A stretch of DNA of 64,000 nt from positions 3,534,001 to 3,598,000 of the forward strand of contig OZ242340.1 in NCBI GenBank assembly GCA_965208525.1, given 5' to 3'. Of the stretch, positions 9,014 through 18,979 are shown piece after piece. A program made the translations under genes and the position numbers. How positions within the stretch are numbered: position 1 is the stretch's first letter; every line of letters starts with the position of its first letter. The notes under the pieces were generated by a model. That model was given only the letters and a program-made list of their open reading frames with translations. It did no database searches and was not told where the DNA came from. The stretch comes from VXYL01 sp965208525. Lineage in GTDB: Bacteria; Pseudomonadota; Gammaproteobacteria; Pseudomonadales; Azotimanducaceae.

Positions 9014-12000
9014 ATGGCGAGGCCGACACGGAGACTCCCCTTCCTGCGGCGCGCGGGCACCGTCCTGGCCGTCGCAGCCGCGGCGGGCGCCCTGATCCAC
9101 AGCCCCCCGACGGTGGACCCGAGGTCGCCGGCGAGCGCCGGTTCGGGCGATCCGGCGGGAGCCGGGCCGCTGGACGCCGGCGCTCGCTCCGGCAGCGGCA
9201 CCCGGCCACGCGCCGGCACGGCCGGCCGCCCCGGGGCCGCGACGGGACGGTCCCCCGAGGCGCCGCCCGGCTTCCGGCCCGCGGCCACGCACGGGGAGCC
9301 CGAACGTCCCACGCCTCCGGACGGCTACGCCTACACGGCGCTGTCGGTCGCGGCTGCGGCGCCGATGCCGGCGGGGGAGGACACGGCGGACGCGTTGCCG
9401 CAGCTCGCGTGGCTGCACGGCAGCCTGGGAATTGAAGGGCTTGCCCGGAAGGCGGTGGAGGCAGGGCGCGGCTGGACGTTCGGCTGGGTGGGCGTGGGGT
9501 CGGTCTCCGCCCGGTCCGGCGTGCGTGCGGCGATCCGGGCGGAGGGCGGGGAGGTTCTGGGGGAGGCCGGCCCCGCGCTGCGGGCGCGGCTGCCCGGCGA
9601 CCGTTCGCGCCTGGCGGCGATCCGCGCCGCGCCCGGCGTGACGGGGATTGCGGCCACGCCCCGCGACCTCAAGCTGCCGCGGCGCCTCGCCGAGACGGCG
9701 GCGTCCAACACCGTGCGCGTGTTCGTCACCCTGATGGCCGACGACCCGGACGGTCGCTGGAGAGACGCCCTGGCGGCGCTTGGAGCCGTCACCGGGCACT
9801 ACGACCCCGCAATTCGGGCGGTGGCGGCGGAGGTGCCGGCGGCCGCGCTCGAGGCGTTGGCGCGCGCGGACTTCGTGCTGGCGGTCGAGCCGGCGGGCCG
9901 GGTGCGGGCGGCGCTCGACACCGCGGTGCCGGCGATGGGGGCGGACGCCCTGCGCACGCTTGACGCGGCCTCGGACGCGTTCGTCGGCGCCGGCGGCGCG
10001 TCGGTGCCGGTGGGCCTGCTGGACTCGGGGCTGAACGTCGCGCACCCGGACCTCGGCCGCGGGCGCGCGAGCGTCTGCGGCGCCAACTTCGCGACCCTGT
10101 TCGACGCCCGCGAGGAGGACCGGGACCTGTGGTTCGACGCCGGCTCCCACGGCAGCCACGTCGCGGGCATTCTGCTGGGCAGCGGCGCCGTGGAGCGGCG
10201 CTACGCCGGCATGGCGCCGTCGGTGCGCGACGTCCGGGTGGCCAAGGTGCTGGGGATTTCGGGCACGGGCACGCTGGAAGGCGTCCTTCGCGGCATGGAC
10301 TTCCTCGCCGGCCCGACGGCCTGCGCCGGCGGGGCGCCGGCGACGCCGCTGCTGGTGAACGCGAGCCTGTCGCGGGACGAGGTCGAGGTGAGCGGGCGGG
10401 GCACGGCCGAGCGCAAGCTCGACGCCGTGGTCTGGCGCCACCGCCAGCTCTACGTGGTGGCGAACTCGAACGCCGGCGACGCCGCGCTCGGGGACCTGGC
10501 GGCGGCGAAGAACTCGCTTGCGGTGGGCGCGGTCCACGACGGCGGCGACGTCGCCGGGTTCAGCAGCCACGGACCGACCGCCGACGGGAGGCTGGCGCCG
10601 CAGGTGGTGGGGACCGGCGTCGCGGTGCGGGCGGCGGCCGGGGCGGGCAGCCGGACGGACTACTGGCCCGCCGACGGGACGAGCCAGGCGGCGCCCTCGG
10701 TCGCCGGGGTCGCGGCGCTGCTCATGGACGCGGCGCCCGGGTACCGGGGGCAGCCGGCGGCGGTTCGCGCGCGGATGATGGCGAGCGCCGTCCGGCCGGA
10801 CGCGTTCCTCGACAGCCACAACCTGTTTCCGTCGCGCAACGACGACGGGCCCGGCGGCCTGCAGCACCGCTACGGGCTCGGCAAGGTGTCCGCGCGCACG
10901 ACGGTGCTCAGCCGCGACGCGGGCGACGGCTGGGTGACGGGCGGCGCCTCGGTGGACCTGGACGCGTCGTCGTACGCGTGGCACGACGTCGCGGTGCCGC
11001 CGGGCGCGAGCCGCCTCGACGTCGTGCTGACCTGGGACGAGCCCCCCGCGGACACGCTGGTGCAGCCGGTGACGAACGACCTCGACCTGTGGGTGGACCG
11101 GGACGCGGACTGCGCCCTCGCGGCCTGCGGGGAGGACGCCTCGCGCTCGCGGCGCGACAACGTGGAATGGGTCGTCCTGCGCCGCCCCGCGCCGGGCGTC
11201 TACCGCCTGAAGGCCGTGCCGAGGCGGAGGCTGTCCGGCGTGCGCGCGGCGCTGGCGTGGACCGTGATCCGCGGGCCGTCGACGCCGCGGCTCGAGGTGC
11301 GCGCGGCGGCCGGCGAGGTGTCGGCGCCGGCCGGCGGCCAGTTCGAGGTGGAGCTCGAGGTGGCGACGGACGGCTACGTGGCCGCGGGGACGACGCTGCG
11401 CATCGACTGCCGCGGGTCGGCCGCGGAGGGCGACGGGGACCTGTCCGCCTGCGCGGAGGTCGCCCTCGTGGCGCCGGCGAGCCGGGCCGACCGCGGGGAC
11501 GCCGTCGAGCGGACGCTCGACCGCGAGTCCGACCGCGCGATCGCGCTCGGCGAGATCGCCGCCGGCGAGCGGCGGCGCGTTGCGCTCGCGTTCCGGGCGC
11601 CGGACCAGCCCGGGCGCTTTCGGCTGTTCTTCACTGCGACGGCCTGGAACGCGCGCGGGGGGACCGCCGGCGTGGCCGTCAACGCGGGCGGCTCGGACGC
11701 GCCGCCGCCGCCCGGCGCGGGCACCCCGGCCAACGACGACCACGCGGCGGCGGAGCGTCTCGCCGGCGACGCGGGCACGCGCAGCGCCGACCTGCTGCTC
11801 GCCACCGCCGAGCCGGGCGAGCCGGGGGCCGGCGACGGCATGCCCGGCGTGCGGCCGCGGTCCCTGTGGTACGCGTGGACGGCGCCTGCGACGGACACGT
11901 TCCGGTTCAGCGTCGACGCCGGCGACCGGCCCGGCATCGCCGACGACCTGGAGCTGGCCCTGTTCGCCGCGACGGCCGGCGAGCCGCTGGCGGAACTCGC

Positions 12001-14395
12001 GCCGGCCGGCGCCGCGGTGGGCGGCGGGATCGCCTTCGCGGCGGAGCGGGGCCGCGACCACCGGGTCCGCCTCGGTCGGGCCGACTGGCTCGGGCAGGGC
12101 CCGGACGTGCGCCCGGCCGTCGCGCCGGTGACGGTGCGCTGGTCCCGGGCGCCGGTGCCGGCCAACGACGCCTGGGGCGGCGCGGAGCGGATCGCCGGCG
12201 CCGAGGGCGCGGCGGACGGCAGCAACCTCGCGGCCACGGAGGCGGGCGGCCGGTTCGGTCCGCTGGCGGCGACGACCTGGTTCCGCTGGACGGCGCCGGC
12301 GGACGGCGACTGGCGCTTCGAGGTGAACCGCCGGCGGCTGGTCGTCGCCGCCTTCGCGGGCGAGACGGCCGACGACGCCCGCCTCGTCTCCGGCCTGCCG
12401 GCCGCCCAGGCCGTCTTTCCCACGCGCGGCGGCGACGCCTACCGCATCGCCGTGGCCGCGCCGGACGCCCATGCGGCGGGAAGCGACTACACGCTGCGCT
12501 GGGGCCGCGGGCAGCGCGCCGCGCCGGCCAACGACGACCTCGCGCAGGCCGCGGCCATGCCGAACGACGGGGACGGCCACACGATCCCCCTCGACACCGC
12601 CGCGCTCACCGTGGAGCCCGGCGAGCCCGCCGAGACGGGGGTGCGCACCGCGTGGTGGCGGTGGACGCCGCCCTCCGACGGCACCTGGACGTGGCTCGGC
12701 CGGCGGCTCGAGGCGCCGCTGCGGCTGAGCGTCTTTCGCCGCGACCGCGAAGACGCCCTGATCCCCGTCGCCGGCACGGACGCGGCGCACCTCCAGCTGT
12801 CGTGGCAGGCCAGCGCGGAGGAGACGTACCTGGTGTCGGTCGGGCTGCCGCAGGGCGCCGCCTTCGCGGAGACGTCCGGCGCCGGCGGATTCGGGGAGGA
12901 CCTGCTGATCGAGTGGGGGCGCGCGCCCGACAACGACCATGCCGCCGCCGCGGCGGCGCTCGCGGGCGCCTCGGGCACAACGTCCGGCAACAGCCGCTTC
13001 GGCACGACCGAGCCCGGGGAGGACACCGCGGGACTCGGCGACGCCTCGCTCTGGTGGGAGTGGGAGGCGCCCGACGACGACTGGTTCGGGTTCTCGGTCG
13101 AGTCCCCGCACGCGACCGCGCTGGCCGTCTACCGGCGCGACGGCCTCGGGGGACTGGTGCGGGTGGCGGCCAGCCGGCGGCTCGGGGATGCCGAGGGCGC
13201 GGTCTTCCGCGCCGAGGCCGGCGCGCGATACCTGATCCGGCTCGGCACGGTGGACGTCGAGGGCGGCGAGTTCACGCTGTCGTGGGCGCGGCACGGCCCG
13301 CCCGCGTGGCTGCGCTACGGCGGCATCCTCGGCGACGGCGACATCGACGCCGCCGGCCGGGCGGTGTCGCTGGCGGAGGTGGGGGCCATGGCCGTGCATC
13401 CGGACGGCGGCACGCTCTTCGCGGCGACGTTCGACGGCCTCCAGGTCTTCCGGCGGGACGCGGCCACCGGGCGGCTGACGCTCCTGCAGACGCTGCGGGA
13501 CGTGCAGGGCGAGGCGCTGCTGCTGTGGGACGCCGCCAGCGACTCCCTCGTCGCCGGCTCGTGCGACGGCTGGATGCGGTTCCCCCGCAGCGCGCAGGGC
13601 GGCGGTCTCGACGCCCCCGTCGCGATGTCCGGCGACTCGCCCTGTCCCGGCAGGTCGGCCTTCGCCGACGCCTCGGGCACGCTGGTCGGCATCGTGCGCC
13701 CGTCCGTCGGCCTCGAGACCTTCCGCCTCGACGCGGGCCGCACGGCCGTCGAGGCCGTCGGGACCGTCGACCTGCCGGGGATCTCGGCGGCGGCGCTCTC
13801 GGCCGGCGGCGGGTTCGTGTACGTCGCGGCAGCGGACCAGCTGCATGTGCTCGCGCGGGACGCGGACACCGACGCGCTCGTGCCCCATGCGGTGGTGGAA
13901 GGCGGCGAGAAGGTCGCCGGGGAGCAGGTCGAGGGACTCCACCGGGTGGCGGCGCTGGCCGTCGACGACGCGGGGACGACGCTGTTCGCGTTCGGGGCGG
14001 GAGGCGCAGGCGTGGCGGCGTTCGACCTCGCCGACCCCGGCAGCCCCCGGTTCCTCGACGCGCTCGAGCCGTTCGTCGCCGGGGCGCTGTTCGACGTGTT
14101 CAACTTCGGCGGCGTGCCGCCGGCGGACCCCTCGCCGACGTGTCCCCATGCCAGCGTGCGGCCCGGCCGGCTGGCGGTGGACGCGGTGTGCAGGTCGTCC
14201 GCGTTCTCGGCGCAGCTCGTCGACGGCACGCTGCGGCCCGAGGACGAGCTGGGCATCCTCGCGGCCGACCGCTACGGACGGTACGTGCCCGACTTTCACG
14301 TCACCGGGGGCGTCGCCGCGAGCCCGGACGGGCGCCACCTCTACGCGGGCCTCGCAAGGGGCGTGCTGATCCTCGAACGCACTGCGGCGCCCTGA
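9014..14395 (+). CDS. Giant secreted subtilisin-family (S8) serine protease with repeat and beta-propeller domains
   Basis: 1793 residues. It has a twin-Arg/hydrophobic export signal (residues 1-30) and a low-complexity linker with a propeptide region to about 310. The S8 catalytic domain carries Asp337 (VGLLDSGLNVAHPDLG), His379 (SHGSHVAGILLG) and Ser557 (DGTSQAAPSVAG). A P-domain-like jelly roll follows (LTWDEPPADTLVQPVTNDLD). From about 900 to 1430 there are four related ~130-residue repeats beginning P-A-N-D-D/A and containing a W-x-W/R-W-T-A-P block, resembling bacterial pre-peptidase C-terminal domains. The last ~350 residues resemble a lactonase/YVTN propeller (GAMAVHPDGGTLFAATFDG, GVAASPDGRHLYAGLARG). 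Base composition is extremely GC-rich, above its neighbours, which creates long false frames on both strands. Probable role: extracellular proteolysis. Confidence 0.88.
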   Translation: MARPTRRLPFLRRAGTVLAVAAAAGALIHSPPTVDPRSPASAGSGDPAGAGPLDAGARSGSGTRPRAGTAGRPGAATGRSPEAPPGFRPAATHGEPERPTPPDGYAYTALSVAAAAPMPAGEDTADALPQLAWLHGSLGIEGLARKAVEAGRGWTFGWVGVGSVSARSGVRAAIRAEGGEVLGEAGPALRARLPGDRSRLAAIRAAPGVTGIAATPRDLKLPRRLAETAASNTVRVFVTLMADDPDGRWRDALAALGAVTGHYDPAIRAVAAEVPAAALEALARADFVLAVEPAGRVRAALDTAVPAMGADALRTLDAASDAFVGAGGASVPVGLLDSGLNVAHPDLGRGRASVCGANFATLFDAREEDRDLWFDAGSHGSHVAGILLGSGAVERRYAGMAPSVRDVRVAKVLGISGTGTLEGVLRGMDFLAGPTACAGGAPATPLLVNASLSRDEVEVSGRGTAERKLDAVVWRHRQLYVVANSNAGDAALGDLAAAKNSLAVGAVHDGGDVAGFSSHGPTADGRLAPQVVGTGVAVRAAAGAGSRTDYWPADGTSQAAPSVAGVAALLMDAAPGYRGQPAAVRARMMASAVRPDAFLDSHNLFPSRNDDGPGGLQHRYGLGKVSARTTVLSRDAGDGWVTGGASVDLDASSYAWHDVAVPPGASRLDVVLTWDEPPADTLVQPVTNDLDLWVDRDADCALAACGEDASRSRRDNVEWVVLRRPAPGVYRLKAVPRRRLSGVRAALAWTVIRGPSTPRLEVRAAAGEVSAPAGGQFEVELEVATDGYVAAGTTLRIDCRGSAAEGDGDLSACAEVALVAPASRADRGDAVERTLDRESDRAIALGEIAAGERRRVALAFRAPDQPGRFRLFFTATAWNARGGTAGVAVNAGGSDAPPPPGAGTPANDDHAAAERLAGDAGTRSADLLLATAEPGEPGAGDGMPGVRPRSLWYAWTAPATDTFRFSVDAGDRPGIADDLELALFAATAGEPLAELAPAGAAVGGGIAFAAERGRDHRVRLGRADWLGQGPDVRPAVAPVTVRWSRAPVPANDAWGGAERIAGAEGAADGSNLAATEAGGRFGPLAATTWFRWTAPADGDWRFEVNRRRLVVAAFAGETADDARLVSGLPAAQAVFPTRGGDAYRIAVAAPDAHAAGSDYTLRWGRGQRAAPANDDLAQAAAMPNDGDGHTIPLDTAALTVEPGEPAETGVRTAWWRWTPPSDGTWTWLGRRLEAPLRLSVFRRDREDALIPVAGTDAAHLQLSWQASAEETYLVSVGLPQGAAFAETSGAGGFGEDLLIEWGRAPDNDHAAAAAALAGASGTTSGNSRFGTTEPGEDTAGLGDASLWWEWEAPDDDWFGFSVESPHATALAVYRRDGLGGLVRVAASRRLGDAEGAVFRAEAGARYLIRLGTVDVEGGEFTLSWARHGPPAWLRYGGILGDGDIDAAGRAVSLAEVGAMAVHPDGGTLFAATFDGLQVFRRDAATGRLTLLQTLRDVQGEALLLWDAASDSLVAGSCDGWMRFPRSAQGGGLDAPVAMSGDSPCPGRSAFADASGTLVGIVRPSVGLETFRLDAGRTAVEAVGTVDLPGISAAALSAGGGFVYVAAADQLHVLARDADTDALVPHAVVEGGEKVAGEQVEGLHRVAALAVDDAGTTLFAFGAGGAGVAAFDLADPGSPRFLDALEPFVAGALFDVFNFGGVPPADPSPTCPHASVRPGRLAVDAVCRSSAFSAQLVDGTLRPEDELGILAADRYGRYVPDFHVTGGVAASPDGRHLYAGLARGVLILERTAAP

Positions 14396-15126
14396 ACCCC
14401 TTCGAAGGCGCCGTTCGCGGATCCTGTGGGCCCGTCCCGTGCGGCAGCTTCGCCGCCCCGGACACGGTCGGGAGCACTTCCCCCAACGCGTGCGCAGTGG
14501 CGGGCAACGGCAGTGTCGTGGCTTCGTCGGCGTCGGCGCGCCAGGCGCCGCCGCAGGGGACCTCTTCGCTCCCGTCGCGGTGGGGAAGGGAAGCCCGCAC
14601 CTGTCAGGGTGCGGGCTTCGAGAGTCACCTGCTCCCAGCTGTCGGGGAGAGAGACGTTGCCCGCCAGCCGTTCGCGCGACCACCCTATCGCGTGCAGGGG
14701 ACCGTTGGCAAGGGAGAGCGCCGGCTCGGCGCGGCGGTCGCTTGACGGTGGAGCATGGGCCGCGATTCCCGCCCCGCCGCGCTCGCCGCACCGCGCCGGC
14801 TCCGCGGACACTACCCGATTCTGGAGCGAACGTTCGCCAGGTGGGCGAACTGGCAGTCGCCCTGGCCTGACCTCGGAGCCGCGTTGAGATCGTCTGCCGT
14901 GCCGGGTCGGGCGAGCGCGGCGGCTCGGCCTCTGGGGCCGCATGCGCCACGGTCTTCCCTGGAGTGGCGGGAGGCGGCAGGCAGGCAGCCCGTTGCCGCA
15001 TCGGCTCGCGCCGCTTCCGGCGTGGTACGGTCCGACCGGTCGGAGGCCCGCGCCCCGAGGCCGGGAAGCGCGGCACATGCGCGGCGGCGTCTGGCGGGGA
15101 CTGGGCGGTCGAGCGGGAGGACGGAC
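14396..15126. other. Intergenic stretch with a terminator-like hairpin
   Basis: About 730 bp after the subtilase. The only clear structure is the 12-bp-arm hairpin at 14590-14619. Frames on both strands are shadow-like. The last ~15 bp before 15127 carry the ribosome-binding site of the next gene. Confidence 0.5.
14590..14619. terminator. Strong hairpin, possible terminator downstream of the subtilase
   Basis: Perfect inverted repeat GAAGCCCGCACC / GGTGCGGGCTTC with a six-base loop. No T-run follows on either strand, so classical intrinsic termination is uncertain. It lies about 195 bp after the subtilase stop. Confidence 0.45.
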
Positions 15127-15657
15127 ATGAAGACGGCGGCAATGATCGCACTGGCGTGCAGCACCGCCATGATGGCGCTTGCCCAGACGCAGCTGACGAA
15201 GGCACAGGAAGGTCGTCGGGAGGTCGGCAGGTGCTACTCGGAATGCACCGCGCGGTATGCCAGCGCGTCCGTGGCCACGGCGAGGAGCTTCAGCAACTGG
15301 CAGGAAGTCGTCATTTCCGATGCGTTCGCCAACCTGGATCCGGCGACGCAGGCGGCGACGGAGGAGGTGCTGCGGCTCCTCTTCTGCGGGCTGTCCGGAG
15401 TGCAGGTCGAGGACATGCGCTCCTGCCGGGATGGCTGCATCGATGTGGAAGCGGCCTACGGCGTCCGGAGCAGCCGTGCGAGATCGAGGTTCCTGCGCCT
15501 GTTCAACGAGGAGACCGCTTCGGTCGGAGAACCGGGGACCGTCTGCGAGGACATTCTGGGCGAGTTCGGGAGCTCTGCTGCGGAAAGGCTCGCCATGAAG
15601 GCGCCGCCTCGCGCACCGGTGCGCCCGAGGGCAGCCGCAGGGAACCAGCGCCGTTGA
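15127..15657 (+). CDS. Small secreted cysteine-containing protein
   Basis: Not recognised. 176 residues from an ATG at 15127, with GGGAGGACGG just upstream as ribosome-binding site. A short signal peptide (MKTAAMIALACSTAMMALAQ) predicts export. The mature part has cysteines in CYSEC, LLFCGL, SCRDGC and VCEDI contexts, which could form disulfides or bind metal. The basic C-terminus is Pro/Arg-rich. It converges on the TonB-dependent receptor gene. No family assignment is possible by eye. Confidence 0.62.
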   Translation: MKTAAMIALACSTAMMALAQTQLTKAQEGRREVGRCYSECTARYASASVATARSFSNWQEVVISDAFANLDPATQAATEEVLRLLFCGLSGVQVEDMRSCRDGCIDVEAAYGVRSSRARSRFLRLFNEETASVGEPGTVCEDILGEFGSSAAERLAMKAPPRAPVRPRAAAGNQRR

Positions 15658-15973
15658 ACGCCCCGCGACACGCGGAGGAACCTGGGACGCGGACCTGACC
15701 GCGATCCGCGGCTTCTGGCCGGGCGACATCAAACGCTGACGTGGGCTGGCCGCGTCCATCGCCGCGCGGGGCCGCACGGATCGCCCGCCGGGGCGCGACG
15801 TGAGCGGCGACGGCGAACGCAAGACGGGTCCGGCCAGTGGTGCAGCGGCGGCGGCACGGCGCCGCTGCAAGCCACTGGGGAAGCCATGCAGGACCTGCTC
15901 CGGGCCTTTGGTCGAGGCGTTCTCGAACGCTCCCAGGGTGCGCTCCCGCACCTTCTGACCGGTGGTGCGCCCG
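15658..15973. other. Intergenic region between converging genes, with hairpin
   Basis: 316 bp without a supported gene. A hairpin at 15841-15869 (TGCAGCGGCG / CGCCGCTGCA, nine-base loop) could terminate either converging transcript, though no T-run is seen. Confidence 0.45.
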
Positions 15974-18900
15974 TCACGGTCGCAGGCTGTAGGACACCTC
16001 CACGCCCGCCACCCTCGGTTCCGACACCTGTGCGGTGCGGCGGTATCCGTCCACGGCGCCGTGGCGGAGGATCTGGCGGATGCCGATCTTGTCGAAGGCG
16101 TTGTGGACGAAGCCGGTCACGGTCCACAGCGACGATGGGCTGGTCCACGTGCCGCGCAGGTCAAGGCGGTCGTAGGCCGGGGCCTTGTCGAGTTCGGATT
16201 CGTAGGCGGCGAAGTACACGTCGGAGATGTACGCCCAGGTGCCGAGGAGCTCGAGCGCCCCGGACTGTCCCAAGTCGAAGCGGTAGCTTGCGAACATGCT
16301 TGCCTTGTTCTCCGGCACTTGCAGCAGCTGGTTGCCCTTGATGTCGCGGCTGCGGTCGGCGTTGTTGGCAAGGTTGTAGAGCACCTGCGGCACCGTCGGG
16401 TCCGCGCCGTCGATGATCACGAACGACTCGGTGTATTCCGAACTCGTCAGGCTGAAGTTGCCGCCCAAGGTGAGTTCGGCGGTCGGCAGCCAAAGGACTT
16501 CGAGCTCGAGCCCGGTCACTCGCGCACCGGGCGCGGCTTCGACGGAAGTCGTCGAGGAAACGCCGATGGCGCAGACGCTCGACAGGCTGTCGAGGCCAAT
16601 CTGCGGCGGACACGCTTCCTCGGTGCGGGTGTGAATGGCGGAGTAGTCGTAGAGGTAGACCGAGCCGTTCACCTGCATGGTGCGGTCCAGGAACTGCCCC
16701 TTGTAGCCGAGCTCGTAGGCGATGAGTTCTTCCGGCTCGTAGGTGGGCGTCTGGCTGAAGAAGGTGAGGTTGAAGCCGCCGGAGCGGTAGCCCGTCGTGA
16801 TGTTGCCGTAGAGCTTGGAGTCGTCGTCGAGTGCGTAGTCGAGGTTCAGCCGGAACGTGGTCTTCTCGTCTCGGCGGGCGAGGTGGCGATGGGCGCCGAA
16901 GGTGATCGGGGTGCCGCCCAGCCAGGGCTCGACCAGGCCCGTGGGTTGCAGGGTCGCCGGATCAAGCGCCCCGCGCAGCACGTTGGCGATGGCGAGCGGA
17001 ATGCCGAGGGCATTGAGCACGCCCATCGTTTCCGAGTACTGCACGTAGTCCTCGCTGCCCATCACGTCGTCGTAGGCGTAGCGCACGCCGGCGGTGAGGG
17101 ACATGAGGTCCGTCAGCACCCAAACGGCCTGGGTGTATACCGCGAACGCTTCCCGCTCGGTCTTGTTGTTGCCGTGCAGGTCGCTGCCGGGGGTTTCGAT
17201 GCCGTGCTTCACGGAACCGAGGGTGGCGTCGCCGAGCCAGGTGCCGACGGCGCCGGTAAAGACGCCTTCCTCGTAGCCCGTGGCCTGCGCCATTTCCCGT
17301 GCGGTGTAGGAATTCACCGGGGTGGGAAGGCCGGCGAGGAACATCAGCGGCGGATCGCCGGGGACCGCGCCCGGGGCCGCGGCGGCGAGGATGCCGTCGA
17401 TGCCCCAGTTCGGGTCGGTGAACTGCGGCGAGCCGGTGGACGAATGGAAGTCGTAGCGCTGGTCGATGGTGGCGTCGTAGAAGAAGACGCCCGAGGTGAA
17501 ACTCAAGGCGGGCGGCAGTTCCCAGAAGAGCTGCAGCTCGTGCGAGATGTACTCCGCCTCGTGGTTGACGTAGAAGGAGCGGTCGTCGGTGAGGCTTGCG
17601 GTGGAGTCGTCGTCGGTGATGCGATGGTAGATGAGGTCGTTGTAGCCGAAGATGTACTTGAAGGTGGTGGTGTCGCTCAAGGCCCACTCCAACTCGGCCT
17701 GATTGCCTTGCTGGTCGAAGATTTCGGAGTTGAGGCCGTTGGTGTAGGCGCACAGGTCCTTGCCCTTGATGTCCTCCCGGTCGAGGAACACGCATTCGGC
17801 GGGGTCCAGCGTCACGTCGCGGCCGTGGTTGGGGAACCCGGAACCGCCGGACGGGTCGATGCCGGGTCGGATGCGCTGTGCGAGCAGTTCCGCACCGGTG
17901 GTGGGGTTTGTGTAGCGCAGCACCGGCATGCGCGGATCGAGGAACGCGGAGTCGAGCGGATTGGCGACGCTGGCGTCCACGGCGCGGATGCCGTGCGCCT
18001 GCACGGTGTAGTTGCGCAGGCCATCGCCGCCGGGAATGACGTTGTTCTCGCCCACGAGCACGATCAGGCCGCCGCCGTCGGCGCCGCCGAAGACGCGGTC
18101 CACGTCGGCCTTGTTGCTGCGCACGTTCAGCGTCATGGCGTCGTTGATGCGCCACTCGAACTGCAGCGCGACGTTGGTTTCGTCGCCGCTGTCAAGATCG
18201 GGGCCATCGCCGCGTTCCTCCACCCAGCCGTCGTGCTGGCGGGAAGACACAGTGAGCCGGGAGGTGAGCACGTCCTCCACCAGCGGCCCGGAGATGGCGC
18301 CATAGAGGTCGCGGGTGCCGTAGGTGCCGAGCACGGTTCGGCCCAAGAGCTCGAACTCGTCGGTGGGCTTGCGGTAGATGAAGTTCATGGCGCCGCCGAC
18401 GGCGTTGCGGCCATACAGGGTGCCCTGCGGCCCGCGCAGCACCTCGATGCGGTCCATGTCCCAGAACGAGCCGATGGTGGCGGTGTAGAGGTCTTCGGAA
18501 TAGACCCCGTTCATGTAGGTGGCGACACCAGGGTCGCCGCCCAGGTTGCGGAAGTTGCGCCCGACGCCCCGGATGGCGGAGTCGTAGGGCTGGATCGTGG
18601 TGGCGGGCACCAGGTTCTGCAGGTCCGACTGGTTGCGGATTCCGAAGTCGTCGATCATTTCCTCCGTGAAGGCGGTGATCGAGATGGACGTGTCCTGGAT
18701 GGAGGCTTCCTTCCGTTCCGCCGTGACGGTGATTTCTTCGATCTGGCGGCCCTCCTCGGCGGCAAGGAGAGGTGGCGCAAGCAGGGCGAGAGACGCCAAG
18801 GAGGCGGCGGCGTGCCGGCGAAGCCCTCGAGCGATCCTCCAGGCGTGCCTTCCGATCCCGCAGGCCGCCAGCGTCGCGGCGAACTCGCCGATGCCGCGGC

Positions 18901-18979
18901 CCGCCGAAGGGCGGCGCGTTCGTTGCGGGAATGGGGGTTGCGACGACCGTCCAGGGATGCAGGTCGGTTCCTGTGTCAT
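15974..18979 (-). CDS. TonB-dependent outer-membrane receptor
   Basis: Energised outer-membrane transporter; substrate not deducible. 1001 residues. There is an unusually long basic N-terminus before the signal core (SLASLALLAPPLLAAEEG, about residues 59-76), so the true start may be an internal codon. A TonB-box-like EEITVTAERKEASIQDTSIS follows. The plug domain contains IEVLRGPQGTLYGRNAVGGAMNFIYRKP and a large 22-strand-type barrel ends in ...VAGVEVSYSLRP. No siderophore, B12 or sugar-use genes flank it. The family often imports ferric siderophores or plant/algal polymers, and this one resembles the broad marine/sphingomonad-type receptors. Confidence 0.93.
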   Translation of the reverse strand: MTQEPTCIPGRSSQPPFPQRTRRPSAGRGIGEFAATLAACGIGRHAWRIARGLRRHAAASLASLALLAPPLLAAEEGRQIEEITVTAERKEASIQDTSISITAFTEEMIDDFGIRNQSDLQNLVPATTIQPYDSAIRGVGRNFRNLGGDPGVATYMNGVYSEDLYTATIGSFWDMDRIEVLRGPQGTLYGRNAVGGAMNFIYRKPTDEFELLGRTVLGTYGTRDLYGAISGPLVEDVLTSRLTVSSRQHDGWVEERGDGPDLDSGDETNVALQFEWRINDAMTLNVRSNKADVDRVFGGADGGGLIVLVGENNVIPGGDGLRNYTVQAHGIRAVDASVANPLDSAFLDPRMPVLRYTNPTTGAELLAQRIRPGIDPSGGSGFPNHGRDVTLDPAECVFLDREDIKGKDLCAYTNGLNSEIFDQQGNQAELEWALSDTTTFKYIFGYNDLIYHRITDDDSTASLTDDRSFYVNHEAEYISHELQLFWELPPALSFTSGVFFYDATIDQRYDFHSSTGSPQFTDPNWGIDGILAAAAPGAVPGDPPLMFLAGLPTPVNSYTAREMAQATGYEEGVFTGAVGTWLGDATLGSVKHGIETPGSDLHGNNKTEREAFAVYTQAVWVLTDLMSLTAGVRYAYDDVMGSEDYVQYSETMGVLNALGIPLAIANVLRGALDPATLQPTGLVEPWLGGTPITFGAHRHLARRDEKTTFRLNLDYALDDDSKLYGNITTGYRSGGFNLTFFSQTPTYEPEELIAYELGYKGQFLDRTMQVNGSVYLYDYSAIHTRTEEACPPQIGLDSLSSVCAIGVSSTTSVEAAPGARVTGLELEVLWLPTAELTLGGNFSLTSSEYTESFVIIDGADPTVPQVLYNLANNADRSRDIKGNQLLQVPENKASMFASYRFDLGQSGALELLGTWAYISDVYFAAYESELDKAPAYDRLDLRGTWTSPSSLWTVTGFVHNAFDKIGIRQILRHGAVDGYRRTAQVSEPRVAGVEVSYSLRP

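Noticed and set aside
10129..14745. 1538-codon plus-strand frame overlapping the subtilase
   Set aside because: Second-frame shadow, Arg/Gly-rich, no start site, no recognisable motif.
8723..15205. 2160-codon open frame on the minus strand opposite the subtilase
   Set aside because: Composition is overwhelmingly Arg/Pro/Gly/Ala with no domains; it is the antisense shadow of a very GC-rich gene with intact protease motifs on the plus strand.
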